From an uncultured Roseburia sp. (lineage in GTDB: Bacteria; Bacillota; Clostridia; Lachnospirales; Lachnospiraceae), in assembly GCA_900542495.1 (NCBI GenBank), contig UQNW01000004.1, forward strand, positions 1 through 64,000: a stretch of 64,000 nt of DNA, given 5' to 3'. Positions 32,229 through 41,337 of this stretch are shown piece by piece. Position 1 is the stretch's first letter. Each line of letters begins with the position of its first letter. The notes under the pieces are model-generated. The model saw only the letters and a list, made by a program, of their open reading frames with translations. It was not told where the DNA came from and did not search any database. The position numbers and the translations under genes are program-made.

Positions 32229-33593
32229 CTATAGAAAAACAGTAAAACGCATGGACGCTTCCAAAGGTTCAAAAGTATAGCGAAATCCCTCTTTTTTGAG
32301 AAGTTCACTCACAACATATAACCCCAGTCCATTTCCATTCGATGCATTCCTCGTGTCATCCGCACGGTAAAATGGCTCATAAATATAAGCCAATTGTTCT
32401 TCCTTCAACGGTGTACAGCTATTTTCAATCCAGAGTCTGTCCGCTTCTGCCGCAATTGTGATCTTCCCGCCGTTTTCTGTATACTGCACTGCATTGCCGA
32501 TCAGATTCGACCATACCTTTTCAAATGCAGCCCGGCTCATAAACACTTCAAAATCTTCCGGGATAAGACTTGTGACTTCTAACTCTTTTTCTGCGGTCTG
32601 CAACGCATATTCCCGCAAAATTGATCTGATTTCTTCCGATGCCTGCAATTTCTTTTTTTCTTCCAGTTTGGGATTCTGCACTTTCGAAGTATCCAGAATG
32701 TCCTTTACCATTGCACTCAGTTCGTCTACTTTTGCAACCGCTTCCGCCAGATATTTGTCCCGGTCTTTGTATTTTCCAACCTGATACTGCATATTTTCCA
32801 GCAAAATCCGAAGTCCTGAAAGCGGCGTCTTCAATTCGTGGGAGGCAGAACGCAAAAATACGGTTTTCGATTTTTCCACCGCGATCATGCATTCCTTTTC
32901 TCTGTCGAGATTCCGGATCGTCTCTAACAGACACGCATACACCTGATTAATCTGCTCTGCCAAAAGTCCCATTTCGTCTTCATCCTGCACAGCAAATGCC
33001 GCCTCCGGGTTCAGATTCTTCATTTCTTTTGTCACGGCAAGCATGTGAAAAATCGGTCTGGTAATGCGTCTCGAATAAAAATAGGAAAAAATCAGTGAAA
33101 AGAGCACCGTTGCCACAAAAGTAAACGGAAGTAAAAAAGTGATCATATCCACCGCCTCTTTTACCGGCATCGCACTTGCGAGTACTTTGACATTAAGCTT
33201 TGTTCCCTCTTTTGTTTCCATTGTTTTATTTTTCACAATAATGGACTCCGCATTTTGCAGATTATCCACATCAAAGACCGTGTCTGTATCGGAATACAGC
33301 GAAATCTGAAAATTCATCCCCATATAAGTGACTTCGCTTTCACCGTCCGTCACTGTGATATTGACATTGTTTTCTTTGGCAAAATCCGAAAAGATCTGCC
33401 CCGCCTCTCCTGCGACATCACCCTTAATATCCTGTCTCAAATATTCCAGTTTGCTTTCCAGATTATCCTGCATCCGGCTCAGATAAACCTTTGGATAGAA
33501 AAAATAAATCATCAGATGCATGGAAGTCGTAATAAAAAGCAGCATAATAAATATGTATAAAAAAGTTTTTGGAAATAATTTCATTTTTCTCAT
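32229..33593 (-). CDS. sensor histidine kinase
   Basis: 454 aa from the ATG at 33593, one base after the response regulator stop. Two membrane segments (about 5-27 and 150-175) flank an outer sensor domain of about 120 aa, then HAMP. The phospho-acceptor box is SHELKTPLSG; the ATPase domain has the N box NLIGNAVQYTENGG and G box NGNGLGLYVV. It would phosphorylate the regulator encoded just upstream. The target may be the divergent redox operon at 34429, by neighbourhood only. Confidence 0.93.
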   Translation of the reverse strand: MRKMKLFPKTFLYIFIMLLFITTSMHLMIYFFYPKVYLSRMQDNLESKLEYLRQDIKGDVAGEAGQIFSDFAKENNVNITVTDGESEVTYMGMNFQISLYSDTDTVFDVDNLQNAESIIVKNKTMETKEGTKLNVKVLASAMPVKEAVDMITFLLPFTFVATVLFSLIFSYFYSRRITRPIFHMLAVTKEMKNLNPEAAFAVQDEDEMGLLAEQINQVYACLLETIRNLDREKECMIAVEKSKTVFLRSASHELKTPLSGLRILLENMQYQVGKYKDRDKYLAEAVAKVDELSAMVKDILDTSKVQNPKLEEKKKLQASEEIRSILREYALQTAEKELEVTSLIPEDFEVFMSRAAFEKVWSNLIGNAVQYTENGGKITIAAEADRLWIENSCTPLKEEQLAYIYEPFYRADDTRNASNGNGLGLYVVSELLKKEGFRYTFEPLEASMRFTVFL

Positions 33594-33594
33594 T

Positions 33595-34248
33595 TTATGA
33601 TAACTCCAATTTGTACCCGACACCTTTTACCGTGACAATGCACTCTAAGTGCAGTTTTTTTCTCAGATTTTTCACATAGACATCCACCACACGGTCATAG
33701 GGGCTTTCTTCTTCGCCCCAGATTCTGTCTAAGATCTGATCTCTGCTCACTACCTGTCCGGCATTTTCAAGCAGCACTGCGAGAAGTTTGATCTCTTTTG
33801 GCGTAACCGCTGCATCTTTTCCCTGATAAATTGCCTGATACCCCGAAAAATCAACCAACGCCTCTTTGTACTTCCATATATTTTCTGTTTTGTACCGCGC
33901 CCGCAAAAGTGCCTCGATCCGTTTCAAAAGCAAAATCAGTGAGAATGGTTTACAGATATAATCATCTGCAAGGTAGTCAAAAGTCTGCACCTGTGTTTCC
34001 TCATCTGTAATTGCAGTTAACATAATAACGGGCAATTCACTGAATGTTCTTAACTCTTTCAACACTTCAATTCCACTTTTCTTCGGCAGCATGATATCCA
34101 AAAGTGCCAGGTGGATTTCCATACTTTTTAAAATGGAAAGTCCTTCTTCGCCGTCACCTGCACAATAAACCTGATATCCGTTTTCCTTTAAAAATTCTGC
34201 TACGCCCTCCCGGATGTCTGCATCATCTTCTACGATTAAAATGTTCAT
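33595..34248 (-). CDS. OmpR-family response regulator
   Basis: 217 aa from MNILIVEDD at 34248 (GGAAGGG upstream). The receiver has the acidic pair EDDAD, phospho-acceptor in ALLDIMLPKK, and the conserved Lys in YICKPF. The C-terminal winged helix has ILDRIWGEEESPYDRVVDVY. It partners the kinase at 32229. The gene is divergent from the thioredoxin-type lipoprotein operon across about 180 bases. Confidence 0.94.
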   Translation of the reverse strand: MNILIVEDDADIREGVAEFLKENGYQVYCAGDGEEGLSILKSMEIHLALLDIMLPKKSGIEVLKELRTFSELPVIMLTAITDEETQVQTFDYLADDYICKPFSLILLLKRIEALLRARYKTENIWKYKEALVDFSGYQAIYQGKDAAVTPKEIKLLAVLLENAGQVVSRDQILDRIWGEEESPYDRVVDVYVKNLRKKLHLECIVTVKGVGYKLELS

Positions 34249-34428
34249 CTTTTTCCCTTCCACTCAAACGACTAAATGGCTTTATATCCTTTTGCAGTCA
34301 AGTATAACATCTTGCGGATGAGATATCCAATAAATTCTTTTGCAAAAAAATATTTCTATTTCATATTAGTTTCACATTGACCTTGTATGATACAGCTATC
34401 AACAAAAAACAAAGGAGATTTTCTTATT

Positions 34429-35055
34429 ATGAAAAACAAAACATTATCTATCGCAACACTTTTACTTACAGGCGCACTTCTTTTTGCAGGATGCGGACAG
34501 ACCGGAAACACCACCGGCAATACTTCTTCCACGGCATCCGGACAGGAAACTGCCACAACTGAACAGACAGACAGCACAGCACAGACTGCTTCCGACAGTA
34601 CTGCTTCCACAAATGATATTTTCACGAACATGGATACTACGGATATAGATGGTAATAAAATGGATTCCTCTATTTTTGCAAAAAACAAAGTAACACTTGT
34701 AAATGTATGGAATGTCGGATGTACCCCATGTGTCAATGAAATTCCTGATCTTGATAAGATCAATAGTGAATACAAGGACAAAGGTGCTGCTGTTTACGGA
34801 CTTTACGGTGATCTTGGCATGGGTATCTCAGATGACGAAATGGCTCAGATCAAAGATATTATGAGTAACGCAAATGCATCTTACACACAGCTTCGTATGG
34901 ATGGAACGCTTGCCACAAATGAATCCCTTTTAAATATTATGGCATACCCTACCACTTATGTAGTTGGATCAGATGGAACCATCCTTGACACGATCGAAGG
35001 TTCTAAGGACTATGAAGGCTGGAAAGCTCTCATTGACTCTTACTTAGCAGAATAG
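34429..35055 (+). CDS. TlpA-like thioredoxin-fold lipoprotein
   Basis: 208 aa from MKNKTLS at 34429 (AAAGGAG upstream). Lipobox LLFAGCGQ, then a Thr/Ser/Gln-rich linker and a thioredoxin fold with the active site NVGCTPCVNE. Predicted to act outside the membrane as a thiol reductant or methionine-sulfoxide/cytochrome-type redox helper. Followed by a CXXC mini-protein and an Fe-S membrane protein on the same strand. Confidence 0.9.
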   Translation: MKNKTLSIATLLLTGALLFAGCGQTGNTTGNTSSTASGQETATTEQTDSTAQTASDSTASTNDIFTNMDTTDIDGNKMDSSIFAKNKVTLVNVWNVGCTPCVNEIPDLDKINSEYKDKGAAVYGLYGDLGMGISDDEMAQIKDIMSNANASYTQLRMDGTLATNESLLNIMAYPTTYVVGSDGTILDTIEGSKDYEGWKALIDSYLAE

Positions 35056-35123
35056 TCACATATAGATCAGGTTTCCGGCAGTTTCCCGGACTGCCGGAAC
35101 TCACGAAACGAGGCGAAACTTAT

Positions 35124-35270
35124 ATGAATATCAAAAAACGCTCTGTCACAGGCATCTTACTTTTAGCTATCGGGGTTTTATTTATTTTAAATGGAATCCA
35201 TCGAAATGAGCATACCACTGTACAGAATAAGTCAAATATCATCTGTCTGGAATGCATTGGCATCGGATAA
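35124..35270 (+). CDS. CD1871A-type CXXC mini-protein
   Basis: 48 aa, short. MNIKKRSVTGILLLAIGVLF is a membrane segment; the C-terminus reads SNIICLECIGIG, the CLEC motif that defines the CD1871A-type family. Spacing is 68 bases after the TlpA gene and 43 bases before the Fe-S gene. The start codon is preceded by GAGGCGAAACTTAT, a modest ribosome binding site. Role unknown; the CXXC at the outer or inner membrane face could pass electrons between its two neighbours (inference). Confidence 0.82.
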   Translation: MNIKKRSVTGILLLAIGVLFILNGIHRNEHTTVQNKSNIICLECIGIG

Positions 35271-35313
35271 TAGAAAATACATTACACGAATTTACAAGGA
35301 AAGGTTTTTCATC

Positions 35314-36186
35314 ATGAACTGGATAAAAAAACAGCGAAAACATTTACGCTTATGGGTACAGGTTCTTTTCACCGCCCTGACAAATGGATATGTCATCGGT
35401 TTTACCGAGGGAAAAATTTACCGTGGCACAAGCAAAAAGCTCTGTGTTCCCGGCTTAAACTGCTACTCCTGCCCGGGTGCTATCGGTTCCTGTCCGATTG
35501 GATCCCTTCAGGCTGTGCTCGGCAGTAAAAATTATAAATTTTCCTTTTATGTCATTGGATTTTTAATGATCTTCGGCTCTCTCATGGGACGTTTTGTCTG
35601 CGGCTGGCTCTGCCCTTTTGGTCTTGTGCAGGATCTGCTACATAAGATCCCTTTCGTCAAAAAGATCAAAAAAGTCCCATTTGACCGCTATCTGCGCTAT
35701 TTAAAATATGTCATCCTTGTTGTGTTCGTCATTGCCATGCCTTTGCTTCTTGTCGGGGAAAGCGGCTATGGAAGTCCATGGTTCTGCAAGCTGATCTGTC
35801 CGTCCGGCACACTGCTCGGCGGTATTCCGCTTGTTGCAAAAAATCCGGGACTTCAGCGTGCCATCGGCTTTTTATTTGGGTGGAAGGTCAGCATCCTTGT
35901 CATTCTTCTTATTTTATCTACAATGATATACCGCCCATTCTGCAAGTATTTATGTCCACTTGGTGCGATTTATGGTATTTTCAACCGGTTTTCACTCTAC
36001 CATTACGAGATTGATGCCACCAAATGTACGAAATGCGGACTCTGTGCCAAGAAATGCGGTATGGGTGTAAAAGTCTATGAAAATCCGAACAGTGCGGAAT
36101 GTATCCGCTGCGGCAAATGCAAGGATGTGTGCCCGCAAAACGCCATTTCCTCTGGCATCATTGGATGCAGGAAAAACGGAAATTAA
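35314..36186 (+). CDS. NapH/NosR-type 4Fe-4S membrane protein
   Basis: 290 aa from MNWIKKQRK at 35314 (AAGGAAAGG upstream); a longer frame from 35191 overlaps the mini-protein and is rejected. Four to five membrane segments, with cysteine motifs CYSCPGAIGSCPIG, CGWLCPFG, CKLICPSG and CKYLCPLG between them. The C-terminal ferredoxin part has CTKCGLCAKKCG and CIRCGKCKDVCP, two 4Fe-4S clusters. It would carry electrons from the cytosol across the membrane, here possibly to the thioredoxin lipoprotein. Confidence 0.92.
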   Translation: MNWIKKQRKHLRLWVQVLFTALTNGYVIGFTEGKIYRGTSKKLCVPGLNCYSCPGAIGSCPIGSLQAVLGSKNYKFSFYVIGFLMIFGSLMGRFVCGWLCPFGLVQDLLHKIPFVKKIKKVPFDRYLRYLKYVILVVFVIAMPLLLVGESGYGSPWFCKLICPSGTLLGGIPLVAKNPGLQRAIGFLFGWKVSILVILLILSTMIYRPFCKYLCPLGAIYGIFNRFSLYHYEIDATKCTKCGLCAKKCGMGVKVYENPNSAECIRCGKCKDVCPQNAISSGIIGCRKNGN

Positions 36187-36197
36187 CGAAAGTAATA

Positions 36198-36224
36198 CAG
36201 GCAGATTATAAAAAAATCTGCCTG
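36198..36224. terminator. hairpin between the Fe-S and cysteine desulfurase genes
   Basis: CAGGCAGATT (36198..36207) and AATCTGCCTG (36215..36224) are perfect arms around an A-rich loop, just after the Fe-S gene and before the convergent NifS-type gene. No T run follows on the plus strand. Confidence 0.45.
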
Positions 36225-36246
36225 CATTGCGTTAGTGAATCTTCTC

Positions 36247-37389
36247 TCATCCTCGCAAAAGTGCAACATTGCGTTTCAATGAATCAATTGCCGCATCAAT
36301 ATCCGTGCGTGTTGTATCTCCACATAATGTAAGTCTTATCGTACCCGGTGCGTAATCTTTCGGAACCCCCAACGCTTTGATCACATAGGAAATCCTCTCT
36401 TCTCCCGTATTACACGCCGAACCGCCGGAGGCACAGATTCCGTCTTCATCTAATAAAATCAAAAGCGACGCCCCTTCTATGCCCTTAAAGCTGACATTCA
36501 CATTGCCCGGAAGCCGGATGCTGTGATGTCCGTTCAGCTTCACATCCGGAATTTCGTGCAGTATGCGCTCGATCAGATAATTCCGCAGCATAATCTCTTT
36601 CTGTACCCTCTTTCGCATATTTCCGTATGCGATTTCCGCCGCTTTTGCCATGCCCGTAATACCGGCTACATTTTCTGTGCCGGCACGTTTTCCCCTCTCC
36701 TGACTTCCGCCATGAATGAAAGAAGGAATATCCACGCCGTCACGGATATATAAAAAGCCAACCCCTTTTGGTCCATGAAATTTATGTGCACTTGCACTCA
36801 ATAAATCCACCGGATAATAACTGACCGAGAGCGGAATCTGTGCGTATGCCTGCACTGCATCCGTGTGAAACAAGATCTGTTTTTCCCGCGCTATTTTCCC
36901 GATTTTATAGATTGGTTCGATCGTTCCCACTTCATTATTTGCAAACATCACAGAAATCAGTGTCGTGTCCGGTCTTATGGCTTCTTTTACCTGCTCTGCC
37001 AAAACAAGTCCGTCGCTGTCCGCTTTCAGATATGTGACATCATAGCCTAATTTTTGCAGATATTCACAGGAATTTAGGATCGCATGATGTTCGATATTTG
37101 TTGTTATGATATGCCGCCCTTTTTTCTTGCAAGCGGCTGCTATATTCTTCACTGCCCAATTGTCAGACTCCGATCCTCCCGATGTAAAATAAATTTCAGA
37201 AGGTTTTGCATGTAACGTTGCTGCAATGATCTCCCTGGATTTTTCCAGTTCTTTTCTTGCATCTCCTCCAATGCCATAGGCGGTAGAAGCATTTCCGTAG
37301 TTTTCCTGCAAATAAGGTTCCATTGCCCGCTTTACTTCATCAGACATCTGAGTGGTTGCCGCATTATCCAGATAAATCTGTTTACTCAT
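36247..37389 (-). CDS. cysteine desulfurase (NifS/IscS type)
   Basis: 380 aa from MSKQIYLDNAATT at 37389, which has GAGGAG upstream. PLP enzyme that takes sulfur from cysteine for Fe-S clusters or tRNA thiolation. The PLP lysine is in SASAHKFHGPKG and the sulfur-accepting Cys in GGSACNTGEE. No IscU or ThiI gene adjoins, so its partner is elsewhere. Divergent from the SpoVB-like gene. Confidence 0.94.
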   Translation of the reverse strand: MSKQIYLDNAATTQMSDEVKRAMEPYLQENYGNASTAYGIGGDARKELEKSREIIAATLHAKPSEIYFTSGGSESDNWAVKNIAAACKKKGRHIITTNIEHHAILNSCEYLQKLGYDVTYLKADSDGLVLAEQVKEAIRPDTTLISVMFANNEVGTIEPIYKIGKIAREKQILFHTDAVQAYAQIPLSVSYYPVDLLSASAHKFHGPKGVGFLYIRDGVDIPSFIHGGSQERGKRAGTENVAGITGMAKAAEIAYGNMRKRVQKEIMLRNYLIERILHEIPDVKLNGHHSIRLPGNVNVSFKGIEGASLLILLDEDGICASGGSACNTGEERISYVIKALGVPKDYAPGTIRLTLCGDTTRTDIDAAIDSLKRNVALLRG

Positions 37390-37482
37390 TTTCTCCTCAC
37401 TTCTCTCATATACTAAATTGATGAACCTGGCAGCACTGAGTTTTCCGTTCAGTGCCCAGCATTTAAAATCCCGGGAGGTCAA

Positions 37483-38814
37483 ATGTCAAAAAATCTATCT
37501 GTGAAAAGAACTATATTTACCGGTACGCTGCTGCTCACATCCGCCGGCATACTCTCCCGTTTTATTGGTTTCTTCTATAAGATATTCCTCTCACGTGTGA
37601 TTGGTGCAGAAGGTCTTGGAATTTATCAGTTGATTTTTCCTGTTATGGCACTTTGTTTTTCCCTGACTTCCGCCGGAATCCAGACTGCTATCTCAAAATT
37701 TGTATCCAAAGAAATCGGAAACGAAAATCCTGCCGGAGCCAGACTCTATCTGCTCGTGGGACTGATTCTTTCTGTGTCTCTCTCTATTCTTACCGGGATT
37801 TATATGTGGAATTACTCAGAATTCATTGCAGGTTCTTTTCTGCGGGAAATGCGCTGTGCCCCGCTGATTCGGATATTGTCGTTCTGCTATGTTCCATGCA
37901 GTATCCACTCCTGCATTAACGGCTATTATTATGGACTGAAAAAAACTCTTGTGCCGTCCCTCTCCCAGTTGGCGGAACAGTCTGCAAGAGTTGGCGGTGT
38001 CTATCTGATTTATATGATCGCACAGAGCAACGGTCATTCCATTACGATCTCTGACGCCGTGTGGGGGCTTGTACTCGGTGAAATTGCCGGCATGCTTGTA
38101 TCATTAAGCTGCATCGGATTTGGCGCCTGTAAGGGCAATATAAGAAAAACGACATGGTCATTACTTACCCTGTCGTTTCCTCTGACGGTTAACCGCCTCA
38201 CTTTTAATTTATTTACTGCCATAGAAAATCTGCTCATTCCGTACCAGCTGAAACTGTTTGGCTACAGTTCCTCTGATGCTTTAAGTATCTATGGTATTCT
38301 CACTGGCATGGCATTTGCGATCATCATGTTTCCAACGGTTCTCACAAATTCCATTTCCGTACTTTTACTTCCGATCGTCTCTGAAGCCCAGGCAAAACAC
38401 AACGATACGCTGATCCGGAAAGCAATTATAAGAACAACTGAATCCTGCCTTTTATTAGGTCTGCTCTGTACGATCGGGCTTTTACTTCTGGGCGATTTTA
38501 TTGGCAACTTTATTTTTAAAAATGCACTCTCTGCCACTTTCATTGTGACACTAAGCTGGATCTGCCCTTTTCTCTACCTTGGCAGCACCTTAAACAGCAT
38601 TTTCCACGGACTCGGAAAACCCGGAATCACCCTGTTTTTAAATCTCATTTCCTGCATCATCCGGATTCTTTTTATCGTATTTCTGATTCCAGTCATCGGT
38701 ATCAGAGGTTATCTGACCGGTCTTTTGGTCAGTCAGATCCTGCACTGTGTCCTTGCGCTGCTCTGGCTTTACCGGCTTATGAAACAGACTGACCGTGCTT
38801 TACAATCTGTCTGA
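37483..38814 (+). CDS. SpoVB-like lipid/polysaccharide flippase (MVF superfamily)
   Basis: 443 aa, about 14 membrane segments, beginning SVKRTIFTGTLLLTSAGILS, with FYKIFLSRVIGAEGLGIYQL, characteristic of the SpoVB/PST group. Such proteins flip lipid-linked saccharides; SpoVB itself serves cortex formation in spores. GGGAGGTC precedes the ATG. Its last 38 bases overlap the end of nagA on the other strand. Confidence 0.88.
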   Translation: MSKNLSVKRTIFTGTLLLTSAGILSRFIGFFYKIFLSRVIGAEGLGIYQLIFPVMALCFSLTSAGIQTAISKFVSKEIGNENPAGARLYLLVGLILSVSLSILTGIYMWNYSEFIAGSFLREMRCAPLIRILSFCYVPCSIHSCINGYYYGLKKTLVPSLSQLAEQSARVGGVYLIYMIAQSNGHSITISDAVWGLVLGEIAGMLVSLSCIGFGACKGNIRKTTWSLLTLSFPLTVNRLTFNLFTAIENLLIPYQLKLFGYSSSDALSIYGILTGMAFAIIMFPTVLTNSISVLLLPIVSEAQAKHNDTLIRKAIIRTTESCLLLGLLCTIGLLLLGDFIGNFIFKNALSATFIVTLSWICPFLYLGSTLNSIFHGLGKPGITLFLNLISCIIRILFIVFLIPVIGIRGYLTGLLVSQILHCVLALLWLYRLMKQTDRALQSV

Positions 38815-39919
38815 TGTTAAAATCTTCGTCCACGATCACACAATCCGCGTATTTACCGTTTTCAATGCTGCCGTATTTGTCCCATAAACCAACTGCTTTT
38901 GCCGGATTCTCTGTCGCGCAGCCTACGACCTCCTCAAATGGAAGTCCGACTTCTTTTACTGTAAACTTCATACAGTTAAATAAATTCGTGGCAGATCCTG
39001 CGATCGCACCGTCCACTGTGAGAGTTGCCTTATTGCCGTGTACCTGAACTTCCTGTCCGCCCAGAGAATAGATTCCATCCGGCATTCCGGTTGCCATCAT
39101 GCTGTCGCTGATTAAGATAATTCTTTCTTTGTCAAACATTTTAAAGCTTGTGCGAATCGTTGCCGGGTGCAGATGCACACCGTCACAGATCATCTCTACC
39201 ATGACATTTTCATTATCACAGGCTGCTCCGATCACTCCCGGTGCCCTGTGGGTAAAAGGCGGCATTGCATTATACAGATGTGTCACCTGTCTTGCGCCAT
39301 GTAAAAATGCCTCTTTTGCAGTATCATAATCTGCAGTTGTATGTGCCACGGATACTCGCACTTCATCCTTTACGTCATCAATAAATTCCATTGCACCAGG
39401 TTCTTCCGGTGCCACAACGCAGACACGGTATAACCCATCTGCCTCCTTCTGCAGTCTGCGGAACATGTCTGCATCCGGTTTATGCACGTACAATGGGTTC
39501 TGTGCCCCTTTTTTCTCCATGGAAATAAAAGGTCCTTCCATATAGATTCCGACTAACTCAGCTTCTTTTGCAAGCAAAGTCTCATCTGCCTTCTGTTCCT
39601 CATGAAATACTTTTGCAGCTTTACTGATGTTTGTCAGTTCTTCCTCCGACAATGTCATCGTTGCAGGATGAATGGAAGTAACCCCATTCTTCAATTCATA
39701 TTCTGCCATATGCCGCATTGCCTCTACCGTTCCGTCGCAGAAATCAACTCCTGCGCATCCATGAAAATGAATGTCAATAAGTCCCGGTATCACATAGCAT
39801 CCAGCAGCATCAATCTCTTTCCCATCCCCGGATGTTTCTGCAAACAAACTTCCGTCTGTTGCCACTTCCTTCTCAACAAATCTGCCGTTTTCAAATACTT
39901 TTCCATTTACGATCTTCAT
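38777..39919 (-). CDS. nagA: N-acetylglucosamine-6-phosphate deacetylase
   Basis: 380 aa from MKIVNGKVF at 39919 (GGGGG upstream). Removes acetate from GlcNAc-6-P, giving GlcN-6-P for glycolysis or wall recycling. Metal and active-site motifs: IDIHFHGCAG, YMEGPF, SVAHTTADYD, VTHLYNAMPPF, and the Asp in LISDSMMATG. NagB is not in the window. Its 3' end overlaps the SpoVB-like gene. Confidence 0.95.
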   Translation of the reverse strand: MKIVNGKVFENGRFVEKEVATDGSLFAETSGDGKEIDAAGCYVIPGLIDIHFHGCAGVDFCDGTVEAMRHMAEYELKNGVTSIHPATMTLSEEELTNISKAAKVFHEEQKADETLLAKEAELVGIYMEGPFISMEKKGAQNPLYVHKPDADMFRRLQKEADGLYRVCVVAPEEPGAMEFIDDVKDEVRVSVAHTTADYDTAKEAFLHGARQVTHLYNAMPPFTHRAPGVIGAACDNENVMVEMICDGVHLHPATIRTSFKMFDKERIILISDSMMATGMPDGIYSLGGQEVQVHGNKATLTVDGAIAGSATNLFNCMKFTVKEVGLPFEEVVGCATENPAKAVGLWDKYGSIENGKYADCVIVDEDFNIRQIVKHGQSVS

Positions 39920-40059
39920 CTTAAATTTCCCCCTTGCTCTCTGCCTCTGCATCAACCGAAAGGTTGTCTTGCATCTTCTAAGCTAATCTAATTTACATTT
40001 TAGAAGCCTGCACCGGGAAAGTCAAGCTGTACACAAAAAAAAACAAAATAAGCAAAGAA

Positions 40060-40088
40060 AAACCCCGGAAAACCAAGCTTCCGGGGTT
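40060..40088 (-). terminator. terminator of efp
   Basis: Minus strand AACCCCGGAA, an 8-base loop, and TTCCGGGGTT, followed by TTTCTTTG. Confidence 0.9.
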
Positions 40089-40126
40089 GTCTGTCATTCA
40101 TCGTAATTTAAAATTACCTATTCTCA

Positions 40127-40684
40127 TTAAACACGTGATAAGTATTCGCCTGTACGTGTATCAATCTTGATCACGTCATCCTGCTCAACGAATAATGGAA
40201 CATATACTGTTGCGCCGGTCTCAACAACTGCCGGTTTTGTAGCACCTGTAGCTGTATCGCCTTTGAATCCAGGCTCTGTATCTGTGATCTTTAACTCTAC
40301 GAAAAGAGGTGGCTCTACAGAGAATACGCTTCCGTTGTGGGAGCATAACTTAACCATTTCGTTCTCTTTTACGAATTTTAATGCATCACCGATATCGTCT
40401 TTGGATAATGCGATCTGATCGTAAGTCTCAACATCCATGAAGTAATATAAATCTCCATCAGCATATAAATACTGATAATCTTTTCTCTCGATACGTGCCT
40501 GAGGACATTTCTCTGTTGGACGGAATGTCTTCTCAACCACACCACCACTCTTAATATTCTTTAACTTAGTTCTTACAAATGCTGCACCTTTACCTGGTTT
40601 AACATGCTGGAATTCGATAATCTGATAAATGTTACCTTCTAATTCAATAGTGATACCATTTCTGAAATCGCCTGCTGAAATCAT
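40127..40684 (-). CDS. efp: translation elongation factor P
   Basis: 185 aa, full length. Promotes peptide bonds at polyproline stalls. Three beta-barrel domains; the KPGKGAAF loop carries the lysine (about 32) that is modified in some bacteria. AAGGAGGAAG precedes the ATG. Confidence 0.97.
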   Translation of the reverse strand: MISAGDFRNGITIELEGNIYQIIEFQHVKPGKGAAFVRTKLKNIKSGGVVEKTFRPTEKCPQARIERKDYQYLYADGDLYYFMDVETYDQIALSKDDIGDALKFVKENEMVKLCSHNGSVFSVEPPLFVELKITDTEPGFKGDTATGATKPAVVETGATVYVPLFVEQDDVIKIDTRTGEYLSRV

Positions 40685-40738
40685 TCAAACTTCCTCCTTA
40701 AAAAATTGCGTACGAGCACAAGGCTCTCTGATTTCTCT

Positions 40739-40767
40739 ATTCTATAATAAATAGATGCACTTTTCAA
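40739..40767 (-). promoter_or_regulatory. efp promoter
   Basis: Minus strand TTGAAA (40762..40767), 17 bases, TAGAAT (40739..40744). Confidence 0.65.
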
Positions 40768-40826
40768 GCTTTTTTTATGGAAACACATAGTTTCCCCGCT
40801 GAAAAAGTAATGTTTTTTCCAAATTA

Positions 40827-41270
40827 CTAGTTTCTTGTCTCAATTTCGTGGATCATATCAATTCTTGTCTGATGTCTTCCACCCTGAAATTCTGCATCTA
40901 AATATGCTTTTACAATGTCTTTTGCAAGCTCACTGCCGACAATACGTGCGCCAAATGCTATAATATTGGCATTGTTATGTTCTTTTACCAGTCTTGCGGT
41001 TGCGCAGTCGGAACATACTGCTGCGCGGACACCATGTACTTTATTTGCTGCGATTGAGATACCTACTCCGGTACCGCAAATCAAAATTCCGCAGTCAGCC
41101 TCGCCATTTACAACTGCACGTCCTACTTTTTCTCCAAACTCAGGATAATTACAGCTCTCATTGCCGTCTGTTCCAAAGTTTACAACTTCGTGTCCTAAAC
41201 TTTTGACATAATCCATAATAATAAATTTTAACTCTGTTGCTGCATGATCGTTTCCAATTGCGATTTTCAT
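40827..41270 (-). CDS. rpiB: ribose-5-phosphate isomerase B
   Basis: 147 aa, usual length. Interconverts ribose-5-P and ribulose-5-P in the pentose phosphate pathway; relatives act on allose or galactose 6-phosphates. Marks: IGNDHAATELK, the active-site Cys in CGILICGTGVGISIAANK, and the C-terminal HQTRIDMI. AAAGGAGTC stands before the ATG. Confidence 0.95.
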   Translation of the reverse strand: MKIAIGNDHAATELKFIIMDYVKSLGHEVVNFGTDGNESCNYPEFGEKVGRAVVNGEADCGILICGTGVGISIAANKVHGVRAAVCSDCATARLVKEHNNANIIAFGARIVGSELAKDIVKAYLDAEFQGGRHQTRIDMIHEIETRN

Positions 41271-41337
41271 TTTTAATGACTCCTTTTTCTTTTCTATCTG
41301 TACGGCATTTTGCCGCTATTGATTTTCTTTATTATAT

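Noticed and set aside
35191..35313. Longer start for the NapH-type protein
   Set aside because: Would overlap the mini-protein frame; the ATG at 35314 has a good ribosome binding site and a proper N-terminus.
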